DNA of 64,000 nt from Dolomedes plantarius (GCA_907164885.2 OU015496.1:105338315-105402314), one strand, 5' to 3'. Positions 45,235 through 55,844 are shown, numbered from the stretch's first letter. The notes: generated from the letters alone by a model not told the origin. Made by a program: numbers and translations.

Positions 45235-47695
45235 AAAGCCTGATCTGTTAGAATCCTATACATTCCCAGGTAAGGTGAATGACCAAAAGATTGACATTCT
45301 TAGGGACAGCGGTGCATCTCTTGACATTGTTAGTAGAAGATTCATTTGTCCACAAGAATTTACAGGTGAGACAGTTTGGATAAAACAACCGCTGAGTTTA
45401 GAGTTAATTTGTTTACCTTTAGCTCGTGTGGAGATAGCGGGAGATTTTGGGAAAATTATTACTAAGGCGGCTGTATGCGGAAACCATTTGGACCAAAATC
45501 GGTATTTATTAGGAAATAAAACGGCCGAGATGATACGAGAGAAATATGGATATGATTTTTTTTCGGTAGAACAGCTAAATGCAGTCCAAACGCCCTCTCA
45601 TACGAAGAGCTTGCGAAAAGAGGCCGAAACGGTCAAACGAGATGCAGAAAACACGGTTGAATTGAGGGTAGATAATCGCGAAGAACAGGAAAATAGCATT
45701 CCGATAGAAACGGAAGAGCCAATAGTAATTCCAGCATTGGAGGCAGAAGCTCCAGAATTATACCTCTTAAAGATAGATAAGAAAGGTTTTTTGGAAGCGC
45801 AGAAAAAGTGTGCAGAAGTAAAAGAATTAGTTAGCCGAGTAGGCGAAACAAGTGCAGGAAAAGCAGATAAAACGTATTCGATCATTGATGGAATTTTAGT
45901 TCGGAATCGCGAAGATCGTTTTGGAAATGTTACAAAATTATTAGTAATTCCAAAGGCATTGAGACATCAGGTAAAAACGCTGTGTCGTGAAGGCACGTCA
46001 GCGCATTTAGGTGGAACTAAATCAAAAGATAAATTGATTAGATATTTTTATTGGCCAAATTGCTATAAAGACATGGACGAGTTCGTGCGTAGTTGTGACC
46101 AATGCCAAAGAGCAGTGCGTCCGAACGAGAAGAAAAAGGCTCCATTGAAACTGGTTCCGGTAATTGAGGAGGTTTTTAGCAGAATTAATATTGACACGTG
46201 CGGACCCTTACCTTTGACCACCGAGGGACACCGTTACATATTGACTGAAATATGCATGACATCTAAGTACCCGGAAGCGATTCCGCTAGCAGATATTAGC
46301 TCAGTTAAAATAACCGATGCGTTATTCAATATTTTTAGCCGTACAGGATTTTCTCGCGAAGTGCAAAGTGATTTAGGAACTTCTTTCACTTCGGCTCTAA
46401 CTACAGAGTTTTTTGATAAATTCGGTATTAAGGTACACCATAGCTCTGTACACCATCCGCAAAGTAATCCTGTAGAACGTTTTCATCGAACTGTAAAAAG
46501 ACTTTTGAGGGCATTATGTCTTGAATCAGGTGCGGATTGGAATAAACATTTACCAGCCATTTTATTAGCTCTCCGTACGGTAGTACATGAAAGTACAGGC
46601 TATACGCCATCTGAATTAGTATATGGTAAGAACTTACGAACCCCTGAAACCTTGCTAATGGAACGTTGGTTAGATTCGCCCCCTGAAGGTGACTTAGTAA
46701 CAGAGTACGTTTTTAATTTAATAAATAGGTTGAAAAGATGTCGAGAATTAGCGATAACGCGAGTAGAGGAAATGCAAGGGAAAAGAAAAGTCTGTTACGA
46801 TAAGAATGCAGTGAAACGGGATTTCAAGGAAGGAGATTTAGTCTTAGTTTTGGCGACGACTCGACCTTCGAAGCTTTCATTGAATTGGATAGGTCCGGGA
46901 AAGATTATGAATAAAATATCGGAAACCAATTATGTAGTAGAAATTCCTGGTAAGAAAAATAGGACTCAAATTTACCATATTAACATGCTAAAACCCTATT
47001 ACACTAGACCCGAACATGTAAATTTGTTGAGTTATGAAGGCGATCTTGAAGTGAAGGAAGATCATGATTTAGATATCCCGTATTTAGAAAACAATCCTAC
47101 GAATTTTGATTTTCGAGAATTAGTTAGACTTAGTGAGCTAGAGAAAAATTTGACAGCTGGTCAAATTGACCAATTAAAAGAAGTATTGGATAGGTTTGCT
47201 TCGTGTTTTTCAAATGATCCTGGTACCACAAATTTAGTAGAACACGACATTACTTTAATCAGTGATAAACCGATAAGATCAAAACCCTATCGCACTTCAC
47301 AGAGACAAACGGAAATATTAAAATCAGAGATCCAGAAAATGTTACGGTTAGGGATTATCGAAGTAGGTGAGTCGGATTACAACTCACCGTTAATTTTAGT
47401 AGAGGCCCCAGGTAAAGACCCTAGACCATGCGTAGATTACCGAAGGCTGAATGAAATCATTAGGACAGAGTATTTCCCCCTTCCAAACATCGAAGAGCGA
47501 GTGGAAAAGGTATCATCGGCAAAATACATTACAGTATTGGATTTGGCTAAGGGATATTGGCAGATTCCTTTAAGCGAAAAAGCGCAAAGATATGCTGCGT
47601 TCTGTACAACATTCGGAACTTTCAGATGTCTAAAAATGAGTTTCGGTTTAAAGAATGCACCATTTTCTTTAGTAAACTTATGTCGGATGTATTAA
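45146..47695 (+). CDS. Gmr1-like pol: protease, integrase, reverse transcriptase (N-part)
   Basis: An 849-codon frame overlaps the end of gag by about 90 bp in the +1 frame, consistent with frameshifted expression. Protease: ILRDSGASLDIVS (about residues 52-64; note DSG). Integrase: HHCC zinc finger with HLGGTKSKDKLI...FVRSCDQCQRA (about 285-330), core Asp in INIDTCGPLPL, Asp in REVQSDLGTSFTSA, Glu in NPVERFHRTVKRLL. A C-terminal KPYYTRPE region follows. RT begins about residue 660 with VEHDITLISDKPIRSKPYR and contains PRPCVDYRRLNEIIRTEYFP, TVLDLAKGYWQIPL and FGLKNAP. The frame is lost just after FGLKNAPF, where a one-base deletion around 47660-47668 shifts RT to another frame. Confidence 0.85.
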   Translation: MAPKRTFAHPAHDFRKKTTSGSVNNMQESEKPDLLESYTFPGKVNDQKIDILRDSGASLDIVSRRFICPQEFTGETVWIKQPLSLELICLPLARVEIAGDFGKIITKAAVCGNHLDQNRYLLGNKTAEMIREKYGYDFFSVEQLNAVQTPSHTKSLRKEAETVKRDAENTVELRVDNREEQENSIPIETEEPIVIPALEAEAPELYLLKIDKKGFLEAQKKCAEVKELVSRVGETSAGKADKTYSIIDGILVRNREDRFGNVTKLLVIPKALRHQVKTLCREGTSAHLGGTKSKDKLIRYFYWPNCYKDMDEFVRSCDQCQRAVRPNEKKKAPLKLVPVIEEVFSRINIDTCGPLPLTTEGHRYILTEICMTSKYPEAIPLADISSVKITDALFNIFSRTGFSREVQSDLGTSFTSALTTEFFDKFGIKVHHSSVHHPQSNPVERFHRTVKRLLRALCLESGADWNKHLPAILLALRTVVHESTGYTPSELVYGKNLRTPETLLMERWLDSPPEGDLVTEYVFNLINRLKRCRELAITRVEEMQGKRKVCYDKNAVKRDFKEGDLVLVLATTRPSKLSLNWIGPGKIMNKISETNYVVEIPGKKNRTQIYHINMLKPYYTRPEHVNLLSYEGDLEVKEDHDLDIPYLENNPTNFDFRELVRLSELEKNLTAGQIDQLKEVLDRFASCFSNDPGTTNLVEHDITLISDKPIRSKPYRTSQRQTEILKSEIQKMLRLGIIEVGESDYNSPLILVEAPGKDPRPCVDYRRLNEIIRTEYFPLPNIEERVEKVSSAKYITVLDLAKGYWQIPLSEKAQRYAAFCTTFGTFRCLKMSFGLKNAPFSLVNLCRMY

Positions 47696-48156
47696 AGGAA
47701 ATGGAAGATTTTGCCGTCCCCTATTTAGATGATGTTGCTATATTTTCCGACACTTGGGAAGCCCATTTGAAACATATAAGTTTAGGTCTAGAGCGAATAA
47801 GAAGGGCGAATTTGAAAATCAAACCCGCTAAGTGTAAATTCGCGCAAAGCCACGTAAAGTATTTGGGTCATATCGTTGGGAATGGAGCGCGTACTCCAGC
47901 GGAAGCAAAAATTGAAAGTGTAAAAAGTTTCCCGACTCCGCGAACCAAGACTCAAATCCGTGCGTTTTTAGGATTATCCGGATATTACAGCAGGTATATA
48001 AACAATTATTCCGTACTTGCAGCTCCGTTGACAGATGCATTGAAGGGCAGAGCTAGAAAAGGTGAAGTTTTTTGGACTGATGCATGCGAAAAAGCGTTCC
48101 GCGCATTGAAAAAGAGTCTTACGGATAAGCCCGTGTTACATGCCCCACCCCTCTAG
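47660..48156 (+). pseudogene. Gmr1-like RT C-half and truncated RNase H
   Basis: After the frameshift the RT continues with SKLMSDVLKEM, the catalytic FAVPYLDDVAIFSDTWEAH, the thumb KCKFAQSHVKYLGHIVG and the connection RAFLGLSGYYSRYINNYSVL. It ends FWTDACEKAFRALKKSLTDK, a few residues into the RNase H region, and stops at 48156. The RNase H catalytic Asp/Glu residues are absent, so a deletion has removed the end of pol. Confidence 0.85.
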
Positions 48157-48847
48157 TGACAGGAAAGAGAATTCGAACACGATTTCCCCTCCTGTGGAAG
48201 GTATACTTACGAATGATGTAAGCCTTGAAGAGATAAGAAGACAATAGTACCTTATGTTTTCTTATGTTAGCGTGCTATTATGTTTTCTTACGTTATTTTG
48301 TTTAGTGAATCATGCAATTGTGTATTTTTTGTCATAGTAAGAAAAAAACTTTTGTGTTTATTTTGTTCTTGTAGTAGATAACTAAATACTTGTTATGTCA
48401 AGATATAACAACGTGAATGTTTGTATTCAAGGGTTTAGAAAGCATAAAATGTATGAGAATTTTGATATTTTGCTGTATAAGAAGAAGTTTTTTTATGTTG
48501 TATGCCAAATGTTTAGATAAAAGAGTAGATTTAAAGAATGTTATATGTTATACTTACTTGTTAATACTCAGTTATAATTGTATTAGACATGAAATGGAGT
48601 TATTGTATTAGACATGAAATTAAGTGTTAGTTGAGGAATATGAGAAATTATAAAAATGTGTGTTTATTATCGTCTGTGAATTGGATTTCTCTCTAGCACT
48701 TTTCAGAAGGTCATAACGTTAAAATTGTTAACATTTTAAGACAAAATTATGGCTTTGTACTCTGAATTTAAATAACTCTGAATTTAAATGGAGTGACTCT
48801 AGGATGGAATTTTTCAAAGGAAAAATTCTTTTAAAGAGGGGAGGAAT
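48157..48847. other. Gmr1-like element 3' non-coding region and polypurine tract
   Basis: No coding domain. Short duplications (GTATTAGACATGAAAT twice near 48580-48620; CTCTGAATTTAAATAA twice near 48765). Directly before the LTR is AAAGAGGGGAGGAAT, a polypurine tract. Confidence 0.6.
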
Positions 48848-49419
48848 TGTGACGTTGTCGCCATTACTCCACGAAATTGTAATTATATAAGTCTGTGATG
48901 CTCGTTCCTACCCCTCAACATGAACTTGTCATCTATCGGCGAAATGTTAAACTGAGCGGTCTCATAAACTCTAGGATAAGAGGCCATAAATTTTGTGTAA
49001 TATGCGATTCTGACGTTGTACAAGTCATAAATACCTGAGTGGTTCAAGGGCTCTCCAGAATTTTGACACTATAGCGACATGTGGAATCCCATAAACTTTG
49101 GACCCTTACGACCACTTAAAACGCCAGAGAAAGCTTTTGAATTCGCCGACCGTATAAAAGAAGACCCCACATACTCCACGGGAGAGAGATCTGTTTTGAG
49201 TGCCAGAGAAGACGCAGCTCTGCTAGTCTTTCGGCCAGCTAGGCCAGAGTTGGTCTGTGAACCCGAAGCCGTCCTGATATATCTAACTTGTTAACTCTAA
49301 CTCGCTGTACATACTTGCTTTTTGTAGTTGTAGTGTGTAGTTGTAGTTTGTAGTTGTTTAAGGTGGCGTAGTAAAGTAATTGAAGCGAAACGCTTGTCGT
49401 TATTACTGCCTACGTCACA
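48848..49419 (+). repeat. 3' LTR of the Gmr1-like element (572 bp)
   Basis: Begins TGTGACGTTGTCG right after the polypurine tract and ends CTGCCTACGTCACA, so the termini are inverted (TGTGACGT/ACGTCACA). A TATA box (CGTATAAAAGAAG) is at about 49150. No partner LTR is in the sequence. Confidence 0.8.
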
Positions 49420-49623
49420 CCGTATAACAATTTGGTCTTTCCATAATAGAAAGTTATAACAAAAGATCATATCAACTGCAGTCAAATATCGTGGAGATCG
49501 TGTGATGTTGTGAGTAGAGGAGGGGGGGGGCAACTAACACTTTCTTAAGGAAATATGAATACTAAGAAATATATTGAAATTTTGCGGTATAATTTATGGT
49601 TTAGTGCAGAAAAGCTGGGAATT

Positions 49624-49970
49624 CCAATCACTTATTAATGCTTACTCCACGCCAACGGCGACTGAGACTAAAATCATGTACCTTCGTTGTTGCGCATGCG
49701 TATTACAAACAAACTTTCACTCCCCCGGTTCGTCTCTGTCTCTGGTCTCTGCGGCTTCAAGTTGGAAAAAGTTCAACTTTTGTCTCTGCCGCCATGTTTG
49801 ACAGCCAATCAGAATAGAAAGAGAAGATTATGCGTATGCGCAAATAAATTGCCTCTTCTCCCCGTCTTCTAGAAGTGTGAAGGCTTTTATGACAGCCACA
49901 GAGACAGATGGCAAAATGTGTCTGTCTTTCGTTGCTGTCGCCGTTGGTGTGGAGTGAGCATTAATATTCC
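49624..49970. mobile_element. MITE with about 35-bp inverted repeats and promoter-like motifs
   Basis: Left end TTAATGCTTACTCCACGCCA; right end TTGGTGTGGAGTGAGCATTA, roughly complementary. A second internal inverted pair TTGCGCATGCGTA / ATGCGTATGCGCAA occurs near 49690 and 49830. Between them lie GCCGCCATGTTTGACAGCC and CAGCCAATCAGAATAG. No coding domain. The terminal TTA/TAA could be a Harbinger-type target; superfamily not settled. Confidence 0.65.
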
Positions 49971-50145
49971 TGCAGGATAACTATCCTAAACATACTGCTC
50001 ATGTTACACGAGAATTCCTGCTTTATAATGTGAACAGAAGATTAATACTGTACCACCCCAGTCTCCTGATATTATTGTAATCGAGAACTTGTGGTGCAGT
50101 GTGAACTGAAAAGTTCAGAAGCCTCATATTACTGGCACAAATAAG
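49968..50145 (+). pseudogene. Tc1/mariner transposase fragment
   Basis: Reads LQDNYPKHTAHVTREFLLYN then VNRRLILYHPSLLIL in the plus strand, the region of the second catalytic Asp of a Tc1-like transposase. It then degenerates. It shares sequence with the opposite-strand fragment at 3845-3995. Confidence 0.65.
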
Positions 50146-50730
50146 CTAGAATCAGTAATCGGAAACGAGTGGATCAAAATAGCTATTAAAGCATCTCAGA
50201 ATCCAGTTTATTCCACGACGATATGACTCCAAGCTATTGTGGATATCACTGGACTACTAATAATTTATGTAAGCAACTAAAAACTGTAATTGTGCAAATA
50301 ATTTTTGTTTTTCTTCTCCTATTATTTTCTTTTCAGAACTATAAGTATTTGAAAGCGTAAATACCTTGGAAGGTAAAGCTTAAAAAGTTTAGAATTAATA
50401 AGTTGAATCGAATTAATTTCATAACGATTCAGTCTCTTTCACACTTCCCCGAACTTGAACTTTATATTTCACCTTAAAAAAAAAGGGGGGGGGAGGGTCT
50501 TCGATCTCTCGGAGAATCTATTCGCAAATTAGTAAATTACACCGACCACATAAATAAATTTATAAGCTTACGCGCGCCATGCGGCAGTCTATTTAATCGC
50601 CGGAAGCCAGATATTCAATTCGAGATACTCAAACACAAAGTTGGAAAGAACTTTTCCGAACATTCTATATTATAATATTTTTTATATTTTTATACTCCAT
50701 GGTGTGTTTGTAGACTATATTTACCCCCCC
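50146..50730. other. TLR-B intron homologous to TLR-A 2120-2515
   Basis: Reverse complement blocks match the TLR-A intron (for example CTTATTAATTCTA, GAGACTGAATCGTTATGAAA). No gene. Confidence 0.55.
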
Positions 50731-50766
50731 CCCCCCCCATATATATACATATATATATATATATAA

Positions 50767-50809
<43 letters not shown>

Positions 50810-50878
50810 TTTATATATATATATATATAATTTTTTATGTATATATATATATAATTATTACTAATTATATATTAAACT
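50731..50878. repeat. C run and (TA)n-rich microsatellite
   Basis: A poly-C tract near 50724-50737 followed by interrupted TA repeats. Confidence 0.8.
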
Positions 50879-51496
50879 AGCTGAATACCCGTGCTTCGCT
50901 ACGGAGTACATTCAAATTAAAAACAACAGTTAATGTATGCAATTAATTTGTATGTTTAATATCCATAAAACATATTAATTTTAATAAAATTCTTAAAAAA
51001 CTTCCATCTCAATTAGTCTAGGGGTTAAATTTTCTATTTTACTGACTTTTAAATTTTTTTGTCAATTTATTTCGTTGTTATGCACGTGGCGCAAAATTAA
51101 TTTAAAGTATCACAAAAAGAAAAGAAACCACTTGATCAGCATGTAATAAATTAAATTCTAAAAATGAATCTTTAAAAACTAACCAAAAGTCAGAAGATGG
51201 AGGTAAAGATTAGAAAAAGATTTCATTTTAAAGGAATTTTTATGATTTTTCTCGTGATATAAATTTTATAACCCTCAAATTATTCTTTTAAATGCAAACT
51301 TTAAAAAAAGTTACAGAAACAGCTTAAAAATTTAATTTTTAAAAAATCTAAGAAGAATTTTTCAAAAATATTTTTTAGTCCACCCTTTCACTATAAGAGA
51401 AATCGCTATGCAAAATTTCAGCCCTTTAGATACAACAGTTTGGTCTGTGCGTTATCAGTCAGTCAGTCAGTTACGACACTGTTTTATATACAGATT
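50879..51496 (+). repeat. Interspersed repeat family R1, copy c (internal deletion)
   Basis: Starts AGCTGAATACCCGTGCTTCG and ends ATATACAGATT, matching copy b, but lacks part of the 5' half. It lies in the conserved TLR intron but has no counterpart in TLR-A, so it was inserted after the duplication. Confidence 0.65.
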
Positions 51497-51613
51497 ACGT
51501 TTTAAAAGCTATGGAGGGTCTTTTATCAGGCAGCGATGTTAAGATGGTTTACAACTGAATTCTCAGAAATAGCCGCTTTCCGAACTCACTTTTAAATATT
51601 TTTTTTTCTTTCT

Positions 51614-51800
51614 CAGTTCATGGCGATGCCCGAAATGGCTAAGGTGCTGTCAATTCGGTACCAGAGTCTGAAGGTTCGAGTCCTATTGTTGACATGGATG
51701 TTTAGAGCCGTTCGGCATCGCCTTAAAGCAGTTGGTCCTGGTTCTAAATAGCCCTCGTGTAGCAAAAATAAAATGACCGTAGTGTTCTCATTTAACTTTC
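51614..51800 (+). repeat. tRNA-derived SINE, same family and site as 1690-2040
   Basis: CATGGCGATGCCCGAAATGG (A-box-like), AAGGTTCGAGTCCTATT (B-box-like), then the tail ATGACCGTAGTG. It is uninterrupted here. Its position in the intron after the LRRNT2 exon equals that in TLR-A. Confidence 0.65.
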
Positions 51801-51911
51801 CCAGTTCTAATATTGTCACAAACCAAATTCTTCTTTATTCCTACTTACTCCCACCGACAAACTTTCACAATAAAAAATAAATAAATAAACAAATTCTAAA
51901 AACGTCTTTAC

Positions 51912-52152
51912 TTTGGTGAACTTCTTCCAAGAGCAGTCAACTTTGATGAAATAATCTTCGTTTTGAGCCACACAGGTGCACTTGCAAGGTGAGGGGCAAC
52001 TATACGGCCACCTGATCAATTTCGAGGCTGGTAGCTCAGCAATGTTTACGTTAAGGAATGGCTGGAGGCATCTCATAGGTTTTACATCGTTTGTGACGCG
52101 ATGACGCACGAAAAGGTTTCTGACCCATAGAAGTCACATAACCAATTATTTT
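51912..52152 (-). pseudogene. TLR-B exon 3: LRRCT1 plus LRRNT2, with 7-nt deletion
   Basis: Acceptor TTTCTTTTCAG, donor GTAAAG. The exon should read LRRCT1 then LRRNT2 as in TLR-A 1282-1535, and the second part does: RHRVTNDVKPMRCLQP, CPSPCKCTCVAQNED, VDCSWKKFTK. At the start, however, TLR-A has TGTGACTGTCGTCTTCTATG and TLR-B has TGTGACTTCTATG. Seven bases are absent, the second Cys of the CDC motif is lost and the frame runs into TAA some 20 codons later. A second difference of 6 bp is in frame. Exon length 241 against 254 bp agrees with 7 plus 6. Confidence 0.85.
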
Positions 52153-52645
52153 CTGAAAAGAAAAGGGATCGCCCTAAATTATATCGTTCTAGATCTGCAC
52201 CAGTAGGCTGTTTTTTTTATGTTGCATGTTTTTATAATGAATGTTAAATGTTAAGATTTGACTTGGGTTATTGTGTCTGAAAAGGATTATTAACTTTAAT
52301 ATAAATAATGGTTTTGATTATTTCTTTAGTGAAGTTTGAATTTTGTCAATTAAGATATAAAAAGGAAACTTAAAATTAGTTTGTATACAGTTTTAAATTT
52401 TTGTGCCTCTACAATCAAACTTTAATACCAACTGCAATCTTTGTGGACATTTTAAGTGCTTCAATGTCCCTTCTGTAACTCACATAATCTGTCAGAAAAA
52501 CTTTTATTTCTTCTCGCCTAAATATATATTTCCCTGTAGCTAAAATTACATTTCTTAAATTAAAATCAAGCACAGTGGAATTTCCCAGAAAGTTGTTACT
52601 CTTCGTATTTAAAGGAAGATAACTTAAATAGATTAAGAAGATTAC
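52153..52645. other. TLR-B intron between exons 2 and 3
   Basis: 493 bp. A minus-strand open frame (52415-52648) is intronic; see rejected items. The 3' part matches TLR-A 1168-1281. Confidence 0.5.
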
Positions 52646-53513
52646 CATCTGCTTGTAAAACTTGAAGGGTTATGACTGGAGGAAAAGAATTCCTTGGCAG
52701 AATCGTCAAGCTGTTGTTATGTAGTTTTAAGGTTGACAGTCTCAAAAGGTTTGTAAAAGCTCCATTCACAGATTTTAGTCCATTACTTGATAAATCCAGT
52801 TCCTCCATTTTATTCAAATGAGCGAAATGGAATTCATCAATTTTTTCAAGTTTGTTTAGTCTCAAATCCAAACTCTTCAAATTTTTCAATCTTTGCACTG
52901 AGTCATTCAGAAAATGAATTCTATTCGACGTAAGATTAAGAAAGGTCAGTTTTTCCATACCAACAAATGCTTCTGTTTCTATTTCCACTATTGAGTTGTA
53001 GGCTAATTTCAGAGTTCTTATAGAGACAGATCTCTTGAAATCTTCTTCGTTAATCACTTCCAAGTGGTTGAATGATAAATCTAACACTTGGAGAGACTGT
53101 GTATATTTGAAAGCATTACCTATTTTACTTATTTTATTATGACTGGCATACAAAGTCTGAAGATTCGGGTTTCCCTTGAACGCATCTTCCAGATGTTTCA
53201 ATTTATTGGAAACCAAACTTACGGTTTTCAGGTGTTTAAGTTTGAAGAAAAACCTTTTGGGTATTGAATGCAACCTGTTGTTACTGAAGTTGGCAACTCG
53301 CAAAGACTTCAATGGTTTCAAAAGCCTCGGCGGAAGATCTGATAAGCCGCATCCATCCATTTTCATCACCTCTATAGCCACACGCATTTTCGAAAATGTA
53401 GTGTCCGATGGCTCCAACAAACGATTCTCTCCCAAGTCTATGATTTCTATGTAACTGTAATTTCCTAAAACGTTATCTAGAAATCGAATGCCGTTACCTC
53501 TCAAACTTATCAC
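52646..53513 (-). CDS. TLR-B exon 2: leucine-rich repeats
   Basis: 868 bp, acceptor TTGTTCACAG, donor GTAATC. It encodes about 289 residues of continuous LRRs with the LxxLxLxxN pattern: for example IEIIDLGENRLLE, LRVANFSNNRLHSIP, LQVLDLSFNHLEVI, LTFLNLTSNRIHFL, LKSLDLRLNKLEKI and LSTLKLHNNSLTILP, around eleven repeats. It starts at phase 0 after exon 1 and ends one base into a codon (LQVLQAD-), which the exon 3 start completes. The LRRs form the ligand-binding solenoid. The exon is intact. Confidence 0.9.
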
Positions 53514-53653
53514 CTGTGAACAAAAAGAACTATCAAGAACAATGAATGTTATATTCAGTCTAAATCTTAATGGAGTTTGTAAATTTATGCATCCCAATCT
53601 TTTTACCCCCCCCCCCCTTTATATTTCCTGAGATAATGCATGATACTCTACAT

Positions 53654-55312
53654 CAGTGGTTCTCAACCTTCCCGTGGTCACATCGAAGATTTCAGAGAGC
53701 ATTGTGTGCACAATCAATGGTTTTTCATATCACCAATGATCATTAGTTACATAAAAGAAATATTTTTATTCTATAGTATGTTACCAACCTTCTGATATCA
53801 TTACAATGATTATGTTTTGAAAAATATTTTTTAAAAAGAAGAAACATAAACAAAATTTTGATTATTTTATTTTATAAGTATGTGCATGGAAATAAAAAAA
53901 CAGTAGTATAAATGGGTTTATTACTAATAAATACTTTCTTTAAAATTTAATGAAATTTTTTACTTTGAACTGAATTATCTAATTTTTCATAATTAGGAAT
54001 ATAAAGGATATTCACGTTTTTAAGCAATCTTCCAGGTGTTCACCAGTGAGTTGAGATCTGCGTTTTGATTTTATAACATTCATTACTGAAAATTAGGCTT
54101 CGCAGAGATATGTTGAACCGAAGTAAGATTTTATTTTATAGCAATTTTAATATTAGGAAATAATTTTTAATATAAATAATTTTTGGAAATAATTTTTAAT
54201 ATAAATAATTTTTGGAAATAATTTTTAATATTTTTAATATAAGCAATTTTAATATTAGGAAATTTTTTACCGTCAACGACATTCCAAAAGTTCTCATCAG
54301 ACAAATCTGCGCTTTGATTTTATAACATTCATTGCTGAAAATGAGGCTTCGCACAGATATGTTGAACCAAAGTAAGATTTTATTTTATACGACGCAATTT
54401 TAATATTAGGAAATTTTTTACCGTCAACGATATTCCAAAAGTTCTTATCAGACGAATCTGCGCTTTGATTTTATAACATTCATTGCTGAAAATGAGGTTT
54501 CACACAGATATGTTGAACCAAAGTAAGATTTTATTTTATAGGACGCAATTTTAATATTAGGAAATTTTTTACCGTCAACGATATTCCAAAAGTTCTCATC
54601 AGACGAATCTACGCTTTGATTTTATAACATTCATTGCTGAAAATGAGGTTTCGCACAGATATGTTGAACCGAAGTAAGATTTTATTTTATAGGAAGAAAT
54701 TTTAATATTAGGAATTTTTTACCGTCAACGATATTCCAAAAGTTCTCATCAGACGAATCTGAGCTTTGATTTTGTAACATTCATTGCTGAAAATGAGGTT
54801 TCGCACAGATATGTTGAACTGAAGTAAGATTTTATTTTATAGGAAGCAATTTTAATATTAGAAATTTTTTACCGTCAACGATATTCCAAAAGTTCTCATC
54901 AGACAAATCTGCTTTTTGATTTCATAACATTCATTGCTGAAAATAAGGCTTCGCACAGGTATTAAAATTGTTGAACCAAAGATTTTATTCTATAGGAAGC
55001 AATTTTAATATTAGGAAATTTTTTACCATCAACGGTATTCCAAAAGTTTTCATCAGACGAATCTGCGTTTTTATTTTATAACATTCATTGCTGAAAATAA
55101 GACTGTACAGATTTGTTGAACCAAAGTAAGATTTTATTTTATAGGAAGCAATTTTAATATTAGGAAATTTTTTACTGTCAGCGATATTCCAAAAGTTCTC
55201 ATCAGACGAATCAAACAAAGAAATCAGACATCAGACGAAAGAAATTCATCAGACGAAAAATCGGGCTCATTCCAAAAATCTTCGCCCGCAGGCTCAGGGT
55301 TGAGAACCACTG
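53654..55312. mobile_element. hAT-like non-autonomous element H2, copy 2, with expanded internal tandem repeat
   Basis: Ends CAGTGGTTCTCAACCTTCCC and the complement of CAGTGGTTCTCAACCC bound the element. From about 54010 to 55215 the interior is about seven head-to-tail units of roughly 170 bp, each with ACATTCATTGCTGAAAATGA, CAGATATGTTGAACC, AAGTAAGATTTTATTTTATA and TTTTTACCGTCAACGATATT. Copy 1 at 39654-40688 has essentially one unit. No coding domain. It lies in TLR-B intron 1. Flanks do not show a clear 8-bp duplication. Confidence 0.75.
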
Positions 55313-55844
55313 CTCCGTACTCATACATAGTTTCTATTCTAAAGAGCTTTCATACTACTAGCTAATTACATATCACATAAAAAAAATTGTAAAATATGCT
55401 TGTTATGACACTCCTACACCAGGCAGTCTTTCCAAATGATTTTTCCTGCACAGCATCGAAGAAATAATCAGAAACGAAATTTTTTAATAACCTTCTTCTA
55501 AACTTTAAACAACGTAATTCACTCATGTATAACTTTCATTGGCACCGATGATCAAATATAAAAATCTTTGCCCTGAGATACCGTGATAAGGGGAAAAAAG
55601 TAATAAAACTTTAGACGTCAAATATAGGAATTTAATGGGAAAAAACGTGTCAAACTAATGAATGGTACAAAAGAGGGGATAATATCATTTTTCTGTTTAC
55701 GCCCGTCGCCAACCTTCCGGCCTTACGTCGACAAGCATCCCAGTTCAAACTAGATCTTTAAAAGTACGTATTAAAAACATTATCAATAGTATTGAAGGAA
55801 AATTTGCAGGTAACCATATAAATTAGTGAAAAACTAGAGAAACT

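Larger units (their letters stand above)
44008..49419 (+). mobile_element. Ty3/gypsy element with integrase upstream of reverse transcriptase (Gmr1-like)
   Basis: Order along the plus strand: gag with a SCAN-like capsid region and CCHC knuckle, aspartic protease, integrase, reverse transcriptase, start of RNase H, polypurine tract, 3' LTR. Integrase before RT is the Ty1/copia order, but both domains are of Ty3/gypsy type. This arrangement is known for Gmr1-like elements, first described in deuterostomes (established knowledge). The 5' LTR is missing into the gap. RNase H is cut off, the gag and RT each carry lesions, so it is not autonomous. It lies in the intron between TLR-B exons 4 and 3. 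Confidence 0.85.

Noticed and set aside
52415..52648. A minus-strand 77-codon frame between TLR-B exons 2 and 3 that looks like an extra LRRCT
   Set aside because: TLR-A and TLR-B both join exon 2 to the LRRCT1 start at 52152/1282 in phase, and this frame has no CxC motif. It is intron.
54985..55218. Open frame with repeated peptide in the H2 element
   Set aside because: It is a read-through of AT-rich tandem units; other units are not open in the same frame.
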